Below, piece by piece: positions 55,511 to 64,000 of a DNA stretch of 64,000 nt. How positions within the stretch are numbered: position 1 is the stretch's first letter; every line of letters begins with the position of its first letter. The stretch comes from Mycobacterium sp. D16Q13 (lineage in GTDB: Bacteria > Actinomycetota > Actinomycetes > Mycobacteriales > Mycobacteriaceae). The notes under the pieces were generated by a model, which saw only the letters and a list, made by a program, of their open reading frames with translations, was not told where the DNA came from and made no database searches. A program made the position numbers and the translations under genes. The DNA lies in NCBI RefSeq assembly GCF_002013375.1, contig NZ_MAEW01000002.1:1-64000 (forward strand), written 5' to 3'.

Positions 55511-58500
55511 TGCGGATCGCTCCAGGCAACCTGGATCAGTTGTTGGCCGCCCGAGCGCATGACCAAAGTGCCGCGACCCGGCGGCTGCTCACCCGGCCGA
55601 ACCGTGCCGATCAGAACACCTTCGTCCTTGTTTCCGCTCATCTGCAAACCGATGCAGGAGAGGTCCTTCATGCGCGCCATCATCGGCTCGAACATGGCTC
55701 GCGAGGCGCCGCTAGTGCGGCGCGCGATGACAACATGCAGCCCGATGTCCTTGGAGTGCGGCAGATACTCCGCGAGCGGCAACAGCGGGTTTCCGCTCGC
55801 CAGGGCCACCAGGTCGTAGTCGTCGACCAAGATGTAGATCTCCGGGCCGGACCACCAGGATCTGTCACGCAACTGCTGCTGTGTGACATCGGGTCCCGGC
55901 ATCCGGGATTTGAGAAGCTCGATCAACACCGGAACCTCATCGACCAAGGTGGTGCTCGACATCGCGTACTTGGCCAGGTGTTCCGTCTCGACGACACCGA
56001 GCAAGGTGCGGCGGAAGTCCACGATGAACAGCTGCGCCTGCTGCGGGGTGGTGGTCCGAACAATCTCGCGGCAGATGGTGCGCAACAGCCCGGTCTTGCC
56101 GCACTCGCTGTCGCCGAAAATCATCATGTGCGGCTGCTCGCCGAATTCCAGGAACGTCGGAGCCAACTCCGTCTCGTTGATGCCGACGAGGATGCGCAGG
56201 TTTGGCAGCTCGTTCTTCGGCGCCTGTGGAACCAGCGCGGCGTAATCGATCTTGTGCGGCAGCATGCGAACCTGCGGAGCCTCCGCCGAGCTGCGCTGCC
56301 GCATGCTCGCGGCGGCGGCAGCGAGTGCCTCACCGAGGTCCTGATTCGACGAGACGCTGTCGACGCGCGGCAGTCCGATGAGCATGTGCCGGCGGTCGCG
56401 AGTGATACCCCGACCTGGCCTGCCATCCGGAACAAGCTGTGCCAGCTTGCGGTCGAAGTCCGAGTCCAGCGGATCACCGAGGCGAAGTTCGACGCGCGAG
56501 CCGATCTGGTCCTTCAGGGCTGGCCGGATCTCGGCCCAGCGTGATGCCGTGACCACCGTGTGCACACCGAAACCGAGCCCCTGCGCCGCCAGCGCTGTGA
56601 CCTGCGGCTCCAGCGCCTCGAACTCCTGACGAACCGTGGACCAGCCATCGATGATGAAGAACACGTCACCGAATGGATCGCTCGCGAGCTGCGGGTCACC
56701 GGCACCCTTGCGCCGCCGGTACTCGGCCATCGAGTCAATCCCGTAGGCGCGGAAGGCATTCTCCCGAGACCTGACGATCGTCAGCATTTCGGCGAACGTA
56801 CGCCGGATCAGATCCGACTCCAGCCGGCTGGCCACCGAACCGACATGCGGTAGTTGCGCCAGCGAGGTGAGCGTGCCACCACCGAAGTCCAGGCAATAGA
56901 ACTGCACCTGCGCGGGACTGTGCGTCACCGCGAGCGACGTCACCAGCGTGCGCACCGCCATGGACTTTCCGGACTGGGGTGCGCCGACGATGGCGACATT
57001 GCCCGCCGCGGCGGACAGATCAACGATGTACGGGTCACGCCGTTGCTCGTACGGCCGATCCACGATTCCGATCGGGATGGTCAAACTGCCCACCGCGTCG
57101 AAGCCGGCGCGACCGTGACGGGGAATCAGATCTCCGAGAGTCGGCGAATCGTCCAACGGCGGCAGCCACACCTCGTGCGCTGGATTGCCATGTCCTTCAA
57201 CGCGATCAAGGATCGTGTCGATGACCGACCGGCCGATCACCCCTTCGGAAGCAGCAACGGTGTCGTCTTCCACGATTTCCGCGGGGCGCATTTGCAGCGC
57301 CACCGGTGCGGCGGTGAACAACCGCGGCGCGGCGCTCGTGCCGCCGGAGGAGACGGCACGACGCGCCGGCCCGTACGGGACATACGCACCGGACACATAG
57401 GAGGTCTGGAACCGTGTCAGCTCCCCCGAGTCATCCTTGAGGTAGCAGGAACCCGGGGTGTTGGGCAGGTGGTAGGCGTCCGGGACACCAATCGCAGCAC
57501 GGGACTCGTTCGCCGAGAAAGTCTTCAGACACAGCCGATAAGACAGGTGAGATTCCAGCCCGCGCAGGCGGCCCTCGTCCAGGCGCTGCGAGGCGAGCAA
57601 CAAATGGACGTGCAGCGACCGGCCCAAACGGCCGATCGCCACGAACAGCTCCGCGAAATCCGGGTGCTGGCTCAGCAATTCGGAGAACTCGTCGACGATG
57701 ATGAAGAGTGCCGGCAGCGGGGCGAGGGACGCACCGGCGGCGCGGGCACGCTCGTACTCGGTGACATTGGCGAAGTTGCCCGCGGCGCGCAGCAGCTCCT
57801 GGCGCCGGTTCATCTCACCGGCCAGCGCGTCCTTCATGCGGGACACCAGATTCGCCTCTTCGGCGAGGTTGGTGATGATCGCCGAGACATGCTGCGCCCG
57901 GTCCAGGCCCAGGAACGTCGCACCACCCTTGAAGTCGACAAGCACGAGGTTCAGGGCATCCGGCGAATGCGTGGCGATCATGCCCAATGTCAATGTGCGC
58001 AGGAACTCCGATTTACCCGAACCGGTAGCGCCGATGCACAGTCCGTGCGGGCCCATGCCGTTCTCGGCGGCCTCCTTGATATCCAGTTCCATGGGAGTGC
58101 CATCGACTGCGATTCCGATGGGTACACGCAGCCGGTCGCGACCAACCCGGTTGCGCCACACCACTTCCGGGTTGAGCAGACCAGGATCGCCGATCCCCAC
58201 GATGTCGGACCAGCGCGTGCTGACCTCGGTTTGGATCTGGACCTCGTCGCTACCTCCGGCGAGTACCCGATAGGGCGCCATACGGCGGGCGCACGCCATC
58301 GCCTCGGTGATGGTGAGGTGATCGGGGTGTGCGAAGACCTCAGATCCCACATTGCCCTTGGCTCCGAGGCCGCGATCGCTCAGCTCCAATTGCATACCGC
58401 GGCGGGCCGCGAGCGGGTCCACCCGCGTGCCGATCTCGACGAGGGTCACCGAATCGATGCCGTGATCGATGATGAGGCGTTCGGAACCGATCAACGTGCC

Positions 58501-59493
58501 ACTGTCCACAATGATGAGGATCTGCGGTCGTCCGGAAGAGGGCTGCGCGGTCCGCGAGAACCGTTCACGTTCAGTGATGAGCGAAGCCAACGACTCCTCG
58601 ACCTCCCCCAGCGAGTGGTAGACCAGCCTGCTGGCGCCGACACCGTCGAACGCGGTCGGATGCTGGGCGTGCGGAAGCCATTTGAGCCAGTCCCAGTGCG
58701 GGGCCGCATGCCGGTTCACCACTGCAGCGACCAGGAATTGGTCCGGCCCATGGAACATCGCCAGCTGACAAATCATGGCGCGCAACATGCCTCGCGCCAC
58801 CTCGGGTGAGCCATCGATGGTGACGGCCGCGAAACCCCTCAGGTTCAACGCGATCGGCAGCTCAGGCACCAGCGAGTGTGTCCGCACGAACCGGCGCAAC
58901 GCCACGGAGGCCACCGGCTCCAATTCTTCGACCGGACCGATCTCGGGCGCCACCAGCTGCGCCGCCAGACGCTGATCCCCCACCCCGACACGTACATGGC
59001 AGTAGTCACTGTCGCCAGGACGCCGCTCCCACATCCGGCGGCCACCGGCGAGCGTCCACAGCGCAGACGGGTCAGGGTTGTTCCACAGCAGGGCCTTACG
59101 CTGAGCACCACCGGTATCGGTGACATTCTTGCGCACCACTTCGAGGTACCGCAGGTAATCCTTGCGGTCCTCGTTGATTTCGCTGGTCTTGGCTCCCTTG
59201 CCGCCGCTGTTGGAGACCATGCTGACCATCGAGACCATCATCATGATCGGGAACAGCATGAACATCGGGCTGCGCCCGATCCCGCCGCCCGCGCCGCCAC
59301 CCAGGCTCCCCGAGGTGACAAAGAAGGCAATCATGCCCACCATTGCCACCACCATGACCAGCGGCATGATCTTCGCGATGATCGGCGACGGCACCGGCCG
59401 TGGAATCTCCGGCGGTGGCTGCACATTGATCTCGCCACCCGGAACACGAGGCACCGCAAGCCGAGGCCGACGAATGAATATTGTGGTGTTCAC
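55507..59493 (-). CDS. eccC4: ESX-4 FtsK/SpoIIIE-type ATPase EccC4
   Basis: The protein is about 1328 residues from GTG 59493 (VNTTIFIRRPRLAVPRVPGG); a GTG 13 codons upstream is possible. Two N-terminal membrane helices (IIAKIMPLVMVVAMVGMIAF and MFMLFPIMMMVSMVSM) are followed by three ATPase domains, with Walker A at about residues 488 (GATGSGKSE), 836 (GAPQSGKSM) and 1128 (GDSECGKTG). All three are encoded in one chain, unlike the split EccCa/Cb of ESX-1. It is the motor that recognises substrates such as EsxU/EsxT. It is divergent from eccD4 across 266 bases. Confidence 0.95.
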   Translation of the reverse strand: MNTTIFIRRPRLAVPRVPGGEINVQPPPEIPRPVPSPIIAKIMPLVMVVAMVGMIAFFVTSGSLGGGAGGGIGRSPMFMLFPIMMMVSMVSMVSNSGGKGAKTSEINEDRKDYLRYLEVVRKNVTDTGGAQRKALLWNNPDPSALWTLAGGRRMWERRPGDSDYCHVRVGVGDQRLAAQLVAPEIGPVEELEPVASVALRRFVRTHSLVPELPIALNLRGFAAVTIDGSPEVARGMLRAMICQLAMFHGPDQFLVAAVVNRHAAPHWDWLKWLPHAQHPTAFDGVGASRLVYHSLGEVEESLASLITERERFSRTAQPSSGRPQILIIVDSGTLIGSERLIIDHGIDSVTLVEIGTRVDPLAARRGMQLELSDRGLGAKGNVGSEVFAHPDHLTITEAMACARRMAPYRVLAGGSDEVQIQTEVSTRWSDIVGIGDPGLLNPEVVWRNRVGRDRLRVPIGIAVDGTPMELDIKEAAENGMGPHGLCIGATGSGKSEFLRTLTLGMIATHSPDALNLVLVDFKGGATFLGLDRAQHVSAIITNLAEEANLVSRMKDALAGEMNRRQELLRAAGNFANVTEYERARAAGASLAPLPALFIIVDEFSELLSQHPDFAELFVAIGRLGRSLHVHLLLASQRLDEGRLRGLESHLSYRLCLKTFSANESRAAIGVPDAYHLPNTPGSCYLKDDSGELTRFQTSYVSGAYVPYGPARRAVSSGGTSAAPRLFTAAPVALQMRPAEIVEDDTVAASEGVIGRSVIDTILDRVEGHGNPAHEVWLPPLDDSPTLGDLIPRHGRAGFDAVGSLTIPIGIVDRPYEQRRDPYIVDLSAAAGNVAIVGAPQSGKSMAVRTLVTSLAVTHSPAQVQFYCLDFGGGTLTSLAQLPHVGSVASRLESDLIRRTFAEMLTIVRSRENAFRAYGIDSMAEYRRRKGAGDPQLASDPFGDVFFIIDGWSTVRQEFEALEPQVTALAAQGLGFGVHTVVTASRWAEIRPALKDQIGSRVELRLGDPLDSDFDRKLAQLVPDGRPGRGITRDRRHMLIGLPRVDSVSSNQDLGEALAAAAASMRQRSSAEAPQVRMLPHKIDYAALVPQAPKNELPNLRILVGINETELAPTFLEFGEQPHMMIFGDSECGKTGLLRTICREIVRTTTPQQAQLFIVDFRRTLLGVVETEHLAKYAMSSTTLVDEVPVLIELLKSRMPGPDVTQQQLRDRSWWSGPEIYILVDDYDLVALASGNPLLPLAEYLPHSKDIGLHVVIARRTSGASRAMFEPMMARMKDLSCIGLQMSGNKDEGVLIGTVRPGEQPPGRGTLVMRSGGQQLIQVAWSDPQ

Positions 59494-59759
59494 CCCACGC
59501 TCACCCTGGCCCTCCGGTTTCCCCCGCGCCACATCTCGTGCCTATTTCGCATCCACGCTACCGCCCAAGCCCACGGCGGGCTAAAGGATAGGGCCGTTAT
59601 ATCCGGTGCCGCAACGAATTCGCTCACACGATCGCCAGGGCCGCTGGTTGGTCGGCTGACGTTCGCCTGTATGCGCCGAACCGCTGGCGGCGCTCAGGCG
59701 CGTTCGGCTAGTGTGCATGCGCAAAGATCAATGACCGTGGGGGCAGGTAGGGGCACAGC

Positions 59760-61295
59760 ATGACACATGCGCAGTCGGGCGCCGAGCAACGTTCGGCGGT
59801 TCTCGAACTGTGCCGCGTTTCCATTCAGGCTGACCGCACTCAGGTCGACCTGGCGCTGCCGACGAGTGTCCCGCTCGCCCTCTTGGTCGGCTCTGTCGTC
59901 GACATCATCAACCAGCATGTCGGTGTCCCCGAGCTGACCAGCCCAGGGGACGCCGTGGAAACGCATTGGCGTTTGTCCCGGCCTGGTCAGCCGCCACTGC
60001 AGATGTCCAGCACCCTTGGGGAGTTGGAGGTTCGCGATGGCGATCAACTCATCCTCACCACCTCCGATGTCACCGCACCGGATCCGCTGTTCGACGATGT
60101 CTTCCTCGCCGTGTCCACATTTCGTACCGTGTCGGCACATCCGTGGAGCCGCACCGCCGCTCGAATACTCGGCGCTTCCGCGTGCGGACTGGCCGCGGTG
60201 CTCGGCGCCACGGCGCTCCTACGCGCGGGCGCGACAAATCCCGGCCTGCTCCTTCCGATCATCGCCGTCGCGATCGCCTTGGTGGCGATGACCGCCGCGG
60301 TCTTCGCGAACAGGGTTTACGACGATTCGCTCGCCTCCGTGACGCTGAGTCATTGCGCCGTCGGCTTCTCCGCAGTGGCGGGAGCGCTGTTCGTGCCGGG
60401 AAAGTACGGCGCCCCGCACGCGATGCTGGCACTGATGGTCGCGATGGTCGTATCCATCCTCGCCATGCGCGCGACCGGCACCGGCACGATGTCACTCGTC
60501 GCGGTCGCGTCGGGATCACTGCTCGGGTTCGCGGCAACGCTGGGTTACGTGCTTTTCGAGCCGTCGATCTACAGCCTTGGGGCCGTACTCGGCGCGGTCG
60601 GAATCTGCTCGGTGGCCCTTTCGCCGCGTGTGGCAATGGCTCTCGCTCGACTACCCCTTCCCCCGGTGCCCACACAGGGCGCACCATCTCGTCCCGAACA
60701 TTCGACGGCCCCGATCGAAGCCATCGAGGGTCTGGATGGACTGGATACCGAGGCTGACAACGTCGAGGACGCCACGGCGCTGCCGCCGCTCCCCGATCTG
60801 CGCGAGAAGGCGCTGCGAGCGCACGCAGTGCTGACCGGGCTGGTGTGCGGAACATCCGCCGCCACCGCAGCGGGCGCCATGCTCGCGGCGCTGACCTTCC
60901 CCGGTGCAGGCGACCACCATCCCACCGGCGCACACCGATTCAGTGGTGTGGTGCTGGCGGGATTGATCGCGCTGGCGATGATGCTGCGGGCGCGCTCGCA
61001 TGCCGACCTCGCGCAGACAGTGGTCATCAACCTGGGCGGCTTGGCCATTCCCGTCGCGGGATTCGCGTTCATCGCCATCGCGTACCCGACAGCCGCCGTG
61101 TTCACTACGGCAATGATGGCGATCGCGGCCGGTTCGGCCATCGCCCTCGGCTTCCTGGTGTCGGCGCGCAAGTACTCCCCTGTCGCACGTCGCACAGTGG
61201 AGATCATCGAGTACATCGCGCTGTCGCTGATCGTTCCCGTGGCCGTCTGGGTATGTGGTGTGTACAGCGCCGTGCGGGGATTGAACCTGCCATGA
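59760..61295 (+). CDS. eccD4: ESX-4 membrane channel component EccD4
   Basis: The 511-residue protein has an N-terminal ubiquitin-like (YukD) domain of about 100 residues (LCRVSIQADRTQVDLALPTS; GELEVRDGDQLILTT). About eleven membrane helices follow, with a cytoplasmic loop rich in Glu/Asp/Pro (residues about 300-345; EAIEGLDGLDTEADNVED). EccD dimers line the ESX membrane pore. It starts MTHAQSGAEQRS and overlaps mycP4 by four bases (ATGA). Confidence 0.94.
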   Translation: MTHAQSGAEQRSAVLELCRVSIQADRTQVDLALPTSVPLALLVGSVVDIINQHVGVPELTSPGDAVETHWRLSRPGQPPLQMSSTLGELEVRDGDQLILTTSDVTAPDPLFDDVFLAVSTFRTVSAHPWSRTAARILGASACGLAAVLGATALLRAGATNPGLLLPIIAVAIALVAMTAAVFANRVYDDSLASVTLSHCAVGFSAVAGALFVPGKYGAPHAMLALMVAMVVSILAMRATGTGTMSLVAVASGSLLGFAATLGYVLFEPSIYSLGAVLGAVGICSVALSPRVAMALARLPLPPVPTQGAPSRPEHSTAPIEAIEGLDGLDTEADNVEDATALPPLPDLREKALRAHAVLTGLVCGTSAATAAGAMLAALTFPGAGDHHPTGAHRFSGVVLAGLIALAMMLRARSHADLAQTVVINLGGLAIPVAGFAFIAIAYPTAAVFTTAMMAIAAGSAIALGFLVSARKYSPVARRTVEIIEYIALSLIVPVAVWVCGVYSAVRGLNLP

Positions 61296-62734
61296 ACCTC
61301 GGCGTGGCCCGCCGTATCGCCACCGCTGCAGCCGTTGCAATGTTGGCGATGTCCTCACAGCTGGCGACCGGTTCGATGCACATGCTCGCGACGGCACACG
61401 CCTTCGCTCCACTTCCGGTCGATCCGAGCATGCTTCCCGGCCCGCGGCCTCCCGGTCCCATCGAACCCACGGAGCAGAAGGAACTGTGCCGATTCCCCGG
61501 CATCGATCCCAAGCGCGACCTCAACAAGGTGCCCGCGCAGCAGCGTGGACTGGATCTGCCGTTGGTCTGGCAACTGTCGCGTGGTAGCGGCCAGACGGTC
61601 GCGGTGATCGACACCGGCGTGGCGCGCAGTCCACGCCTACCACCACTCATCCCCGGCGGAGACTACGTCTTCGAGGGCGGCAACGGCACTCAGGACTGTG
61701 ACGCGCACGGCACCATTGTCGCCGGAATCATCGCGGCCGCACCGGATCCCACGGGAGCAAGCGCGTTCAGTGGCATCGCGCCCGATGTCAGTCTCATCAC
61801 CATTCGGCAATCCAGCGCGAAGTTCGCAGTGAAGAACAAGAGCGGCGGAAACGACAGAGACGATCCCTCCAAGATCAGCGGCGTCGGAAACGTCGACACC
61901 CTGGCGATGGCGGTGCGCACCGCCGCGGACCTCGGCGCGACGGTCATCAACATCTCCGAGGTGGCGTGCGCCTCCGCCAAACAATTCCTGGACGATCGAC
62001 CGTTGGGCGCCGCACTGCAGTACGCCGTGGATGTCAAGAACGTCGTGGTGGTGGTCGCCGCGGGAAATGTCGGCGAGGGGCAGTGCAAGAACCAGAACCC
62101 ACCGCCGGACCCAGCTCGACCCAATACCCCGGACTGGGATGCCGTCCTGGAAACGGTGAGTCCGGCGTGGTACAACGACCTCGTCCTCACGGTGGGCTCA
62201 ATCGGCCCGGACGGGCAACCCTCCAAGTTCAGCCTCGGCGGCCCCTGGGTCGATGTCTCCGCTCCCGGTGAAGACATCCTCTCCTTGGATCCCAACCGTG
62301 ATGCGCTGACCAACGCCTACATGGGCGAGCAAGGTCCGGTACCGATTCAGGGCACCAGCTTCTCCGCGCCGGTCGTCAGTGGCGTTGTCGCGCTGGTACG
62401 TTCACGTTTCCCTCAGTTGAGCGCTCGTGAGGTCATGGACCGCATCAAGAACACTGCGCACCGCCCGCCGGGCGGCTGGGACCCCTATCTGGGCTACGGG
62501 ATGGTGGACGCACTCGCCGCGGTCAGCGACGACCTCGGCACCACAAGTGATCTCGCCCGGGCCAACGCGGCGAAAAAACTGCAGCTGCCACCTGCGCCTG
62601 CACCCGCCGACCCGCGGCCGCGGCATGTAGCGTTGATCGGAATAGCAGTCTGCGCGGCATTTCTCGCCGCGGCGCTGGCGATGCTGGCGCCGGTGCGCAA
62701 GCTGCGGCAAGGCCGGGACAACTCCACCGACTAG
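61292..62734 (+). CDS. mycP4: ESX-4 mycosin protease MycP4
   Basis: The 480-residue subtilisin-like protease has a signal peptide (residues about 1-38, ending ATAHAF). The catalytic triad is D107 (AVIDTGV), H139 (DCDAHGTIVAG) and S356 (IQGTSFSAPVVSG). A C-terminal membrane anchor lies at about 440-465 (IGIAVCAAFLAAALAMLAPV) with a short basic cytoplasmic tail. Mycosins stabilise the ESX membrane complex and process some substrates. It follows eccD4 by an ATGA overlap and converges on eccB4 with a 17-base gap. Confidence 0.94.
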   Translation: MNLGVARRIATAAAVAMLAMSSQLATGSMHMLATAHAFAPLPVDPSMLPGPRPPGPIEPTEQKELCRFPGIDPKRDLNKVPAQQRGLDLPLVWQLSRGSGQTVAVIDTGVARSPRLPPLIPGGDYVFEGGNGTQDCDAHGTIVAGIIAAAPDPTGASAFSGIAPDVSLITIRQSSAKFAVKNKSGGNDRDDPSKISGVGNVDTLAMAVRTAADLGATVINISEVACASAKQFLDDRPLGAALQYAVDVKNVVVVVAAGNVGEGQCKNQNPPPDPARPNTPDWDAVLETVSPAWYNDLVLTVGSIGPDGQPSKFSLGGPWVDVSAPGEDILSLDPNRDALTNAYMGEQGPVPIQGTSFSAPVVSGVVALVRSRFPQLSAREVMDRIKNTAHRPPGGWDPYLGYGMVDALAAVSDDLGTTSDLARANAAKKLQLPPAPAPADPRPRHVALIGIAVCAAFLAAALAMLAPVRKLRQGRDNSTD

Positions 62735-62751
62735 CGCCGGTGGCGTGCGGT

Positions 62752-64000
62752 TTACGCGGGCGCGGTGCTCGATGTTGACGGATTGATCGCCAAACCTGTT
62801 TTGTCGGGAGGCATTCCGTCGTGCTCGACGAGCGCGTCTTCCTTGCTCAGCCGGGGCCCTGGCGGGAGCAGCCCGACGACCGGCCACGGTGCCGGAACCG
62901 GTTCAACCGTGAGGCCCAGCGATTTCGCGGCCTCCAGGTTACCGATACCGAAGCGCACGCCGGTATCGAGGATGAGATAGAGAGACTCCGCACGCCCGGT
63001 GTCCCCGCCCAGGCCGGTGGAGCGGATGAAGGCGCTACGCGCGGGCGGAATGTAGGCAGTGTCGACGTTGAGGCCCTCCTTGTCGGCCTGTGCTAGCACA
63101 ACCGGTACCTGATCGGTCTTCAACGGCAGCGAGTTTCCCATCAACACTTTGGTGGTGGCGTGCTCCTGCGTCTTCTCCTGTCCGGGCTTCCAACTGCTGC
63201 ACAGCACCGACTTCTCCGGGATGTCCACGATCTTCCCCGCGCGTTCCGGAAATGTCTGTACCGCAAGCTGGTTGAGGCTGGGATACCCCGAAATCACGTC
63301 GGGAGCCACAGCGACGATGTCCTGCGCACCCTGGGAATCGGAAAATCTGATCAGATCCGCGGTGACCTCGTTGACGCGTTGCACTCCACCGGAGAGCACG
63401 ACGTAGTACTCGGCGGAGTCCGCCCGGCTCATCTTGATGACCGACCCCACCCGAACGCCCGCGGTTGTAATAGGCGACGGCCCTCCAGCGTCCGGGATGG
63501 GCGGCGGAGCGATAGCCGGTACCTCGGGCACGGCATTGAGTACGGACATCGAGATCGGCCGCGGCGTCACACCTTCGAGACGCAGCGCGCGGGTCACCGC
63601 GGGATTCGTCAGGTCGACCGCCGCGCGCTTGCCGTCATAGAGCAGGTACATCTGGCTATTCACCGTCACCAGGGCATACCTGTCGTTGGGCATCTCCTGG
63701 TTGCCGTTCTCCAGGGTTACCTTGCCCGCGATTACCGTGGTGGTGACGGTCGAGCTGGGCGGGGGTGTCGCGACATCGCACACCGTCCAGATGGTGTCGT
63801 CACCCGTCAGCGGCGCCGAAATGGATGCTGGCGCACCGGGAATCCCGACCAACGGGCCACGGCGCGCCTTCGCCAACTCCGAGTCCTTGACCGGCTTGGG
63901 ATTCTCGTTGTTTCCGGAGATCAGTCGCGCGGACGCCAAATTGAGGGCGGGATGAAGTGTGTCCTGGATCCGGACGTAGACCGCGCCGGTGTCCTTGGCC
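62752..64000 (-). CDS. eccB4: ESX-4 core component EccB4, N-terminus beyond the window
   Basis: The frame is open to the right edge; reading from 64000 gives AVYVRIQDTLHPALNLASAR, the conserved EccB segment after its membrane helix. So about 415 C-terminal residues are present and roughly 60-80 N-terminal residues including the helix are missing. The periplasmic part has the EccB repeats (ALVTVNSQMYLLYDGKRAAV; YYVVLSGGVQRVNEV; LYLILDTGVRFGIGN) and two cysteines (WTVCDVA, VLCSSWKP) that could form the disulphide. An eccE4 gene, known from M. abscessus, would lie outside this window. Confidence 0.94.
   Translation of the reverse strand, partial: AKDTGAVYVRIQDTLHPALNLASARLISGNNENPKPVKDSELAKARRGPLVGIPGAPASISAPLTGDDTIWTVCDVATPPPSSTVTTTVIAGKVTLENGNQEMPNDRYALVTVNSQMYLLYDGKRAAVDLTNPAVTRALRLEGVTPRPISMSVLNAVPEVPAIAPPPIPDAGGPSPITTAGVRVGSVIKMSRADSAEYYVVLSGGVQRVNEVTADLIRFSDSQGAQDIVAVAPDVISGYPSLNQLAVQTFPERAGKIVDIPEKSVLCSSWKPGQEKTQEHATTKVLMGNSLPLKTDQVPVVLAQADKEGLNVDTAYIPPARSAFIRSTGLGGDTGRAESLYLILDTGVRFGIGNLEAAKSLGLTVEPVPAPWPVVGLLPPGPRLSKEDALVEHDGMPPDKTGLAINPSTSSTAPA

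Noticed and set aside
56854..58809. 651-residue plus-strand open frame
   Set aside because: It is antisense to eccC4 ATPase domains 1 and 2; its Arg/His/Gly-rich composition is that of a shadow frame.
59586..59604. GGATA-N9-TATCC inverted repeat in the eccC4/eccD4 gap
   Set aside because: Arms are only five bases with no known operator match; likely chance.
59653..59709. Possible ECF promoter for eccD4 near CCGAACC..GTTCGG
   Set aside because: It lacks GGAACC and the TCGTA spacing seen at the other two sites; only a distant 7-base inverted repeat is present.

Overview
The window is a high-GC actinobacterial chromosome segment. It follows the gene order of the Mycobacterium tuberculosis Rv3361c-Rv3450c region: mfpA, trmL/spoU, dnaE2, acrA1, iunH, imuB, imuA', guaA, choD, guaB3, guaB2, Rv3412, rsdA, sigD, Rv3415c, whiB3, groEL1, groES, tsaD, rimI, tsaB, tsaE, alr, gadB, nnr, glmS, Rv3438-Rv3440c, glmM, rpsI, rplM and ESX-4. 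Genes absent from that order in M. tuberculosis (a PspC-type envelope-stress system beside guaA, and an LLM oxidoreductase plus PhoD phosphatase beside glmM) and the general look of the proteins suggest a rapid grower, most likely the Mycobacteroides abscessus-chelonae group. That last assignment is inference. I found no tRNA, rRNA, insertion sequence, phage or CRISPR array.

Layout. Bases 1-4.3 kb hold the 3' end of an FHA/ABC exporter, MfpA, and small genes including a secreted protein that appears frameshifted. Bases 4.3-8.1 kb hold TrmL and DnaE2, with an SOS box in front of dnaE2. Bases 8.2-11.7 kb are accessory: a frameshifted hydrolase, TetR, a nucleotidyltransferase and two membrane genes. 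Bases 11.8-17.3 kb hold AcrA1, a nucleoside hydrolase and the ImuA'-ImuB mutasome operon with a second SOS box. Bases 17.4-20.8 kb hold a histidine kinase/response regulator pair divergent from a PspC/LiaF-like membrane protein. Bases 20.8-27.0 kb hold guanine nucleotide synthesis (guaA, guaB3, guaB2) interrupted by choD. Bases 27.1-31.5 kb hold SigD with its anti-sigma factor, WhiB3 and a lipoprotein.

Bases 31.6-33.8 kb hold the groES-groEL1 operon behind a CIRCE operator. Bases 33.8-43.0 kb hold a tightly overlapped operon with the tRNA t6A genes, alr, gadB, nnr and hydrolases. Bases 43.0-52.0 kb hold amino-sugar synthesis (glmS, glmM) flanking a small operon of type VII secretion-like proteins. 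Bases 52.1-64.0 kb hold rpsI/rplM and the ESX-4 locus (esxT, esxU, an Rv3446c homologue, eccC4, eccD4, mycP4, and eccB4 cut by the window edge).

The most interesting signal is regulatory. The upstream regions of esxU and of the Rv3440c/Rv3439c-like operon 6 kb away share the same ECF-type promoter (AAAAGATGGAACCG, then TCGTA exactly 18 bases after GGAACC). One product of that operon carries a YxxxD type VII export motif and another a WXG motif. Together this suggests that the operon encodes ESX-4 substrates or accessory factors co-expressed with EsxU/EsxT.
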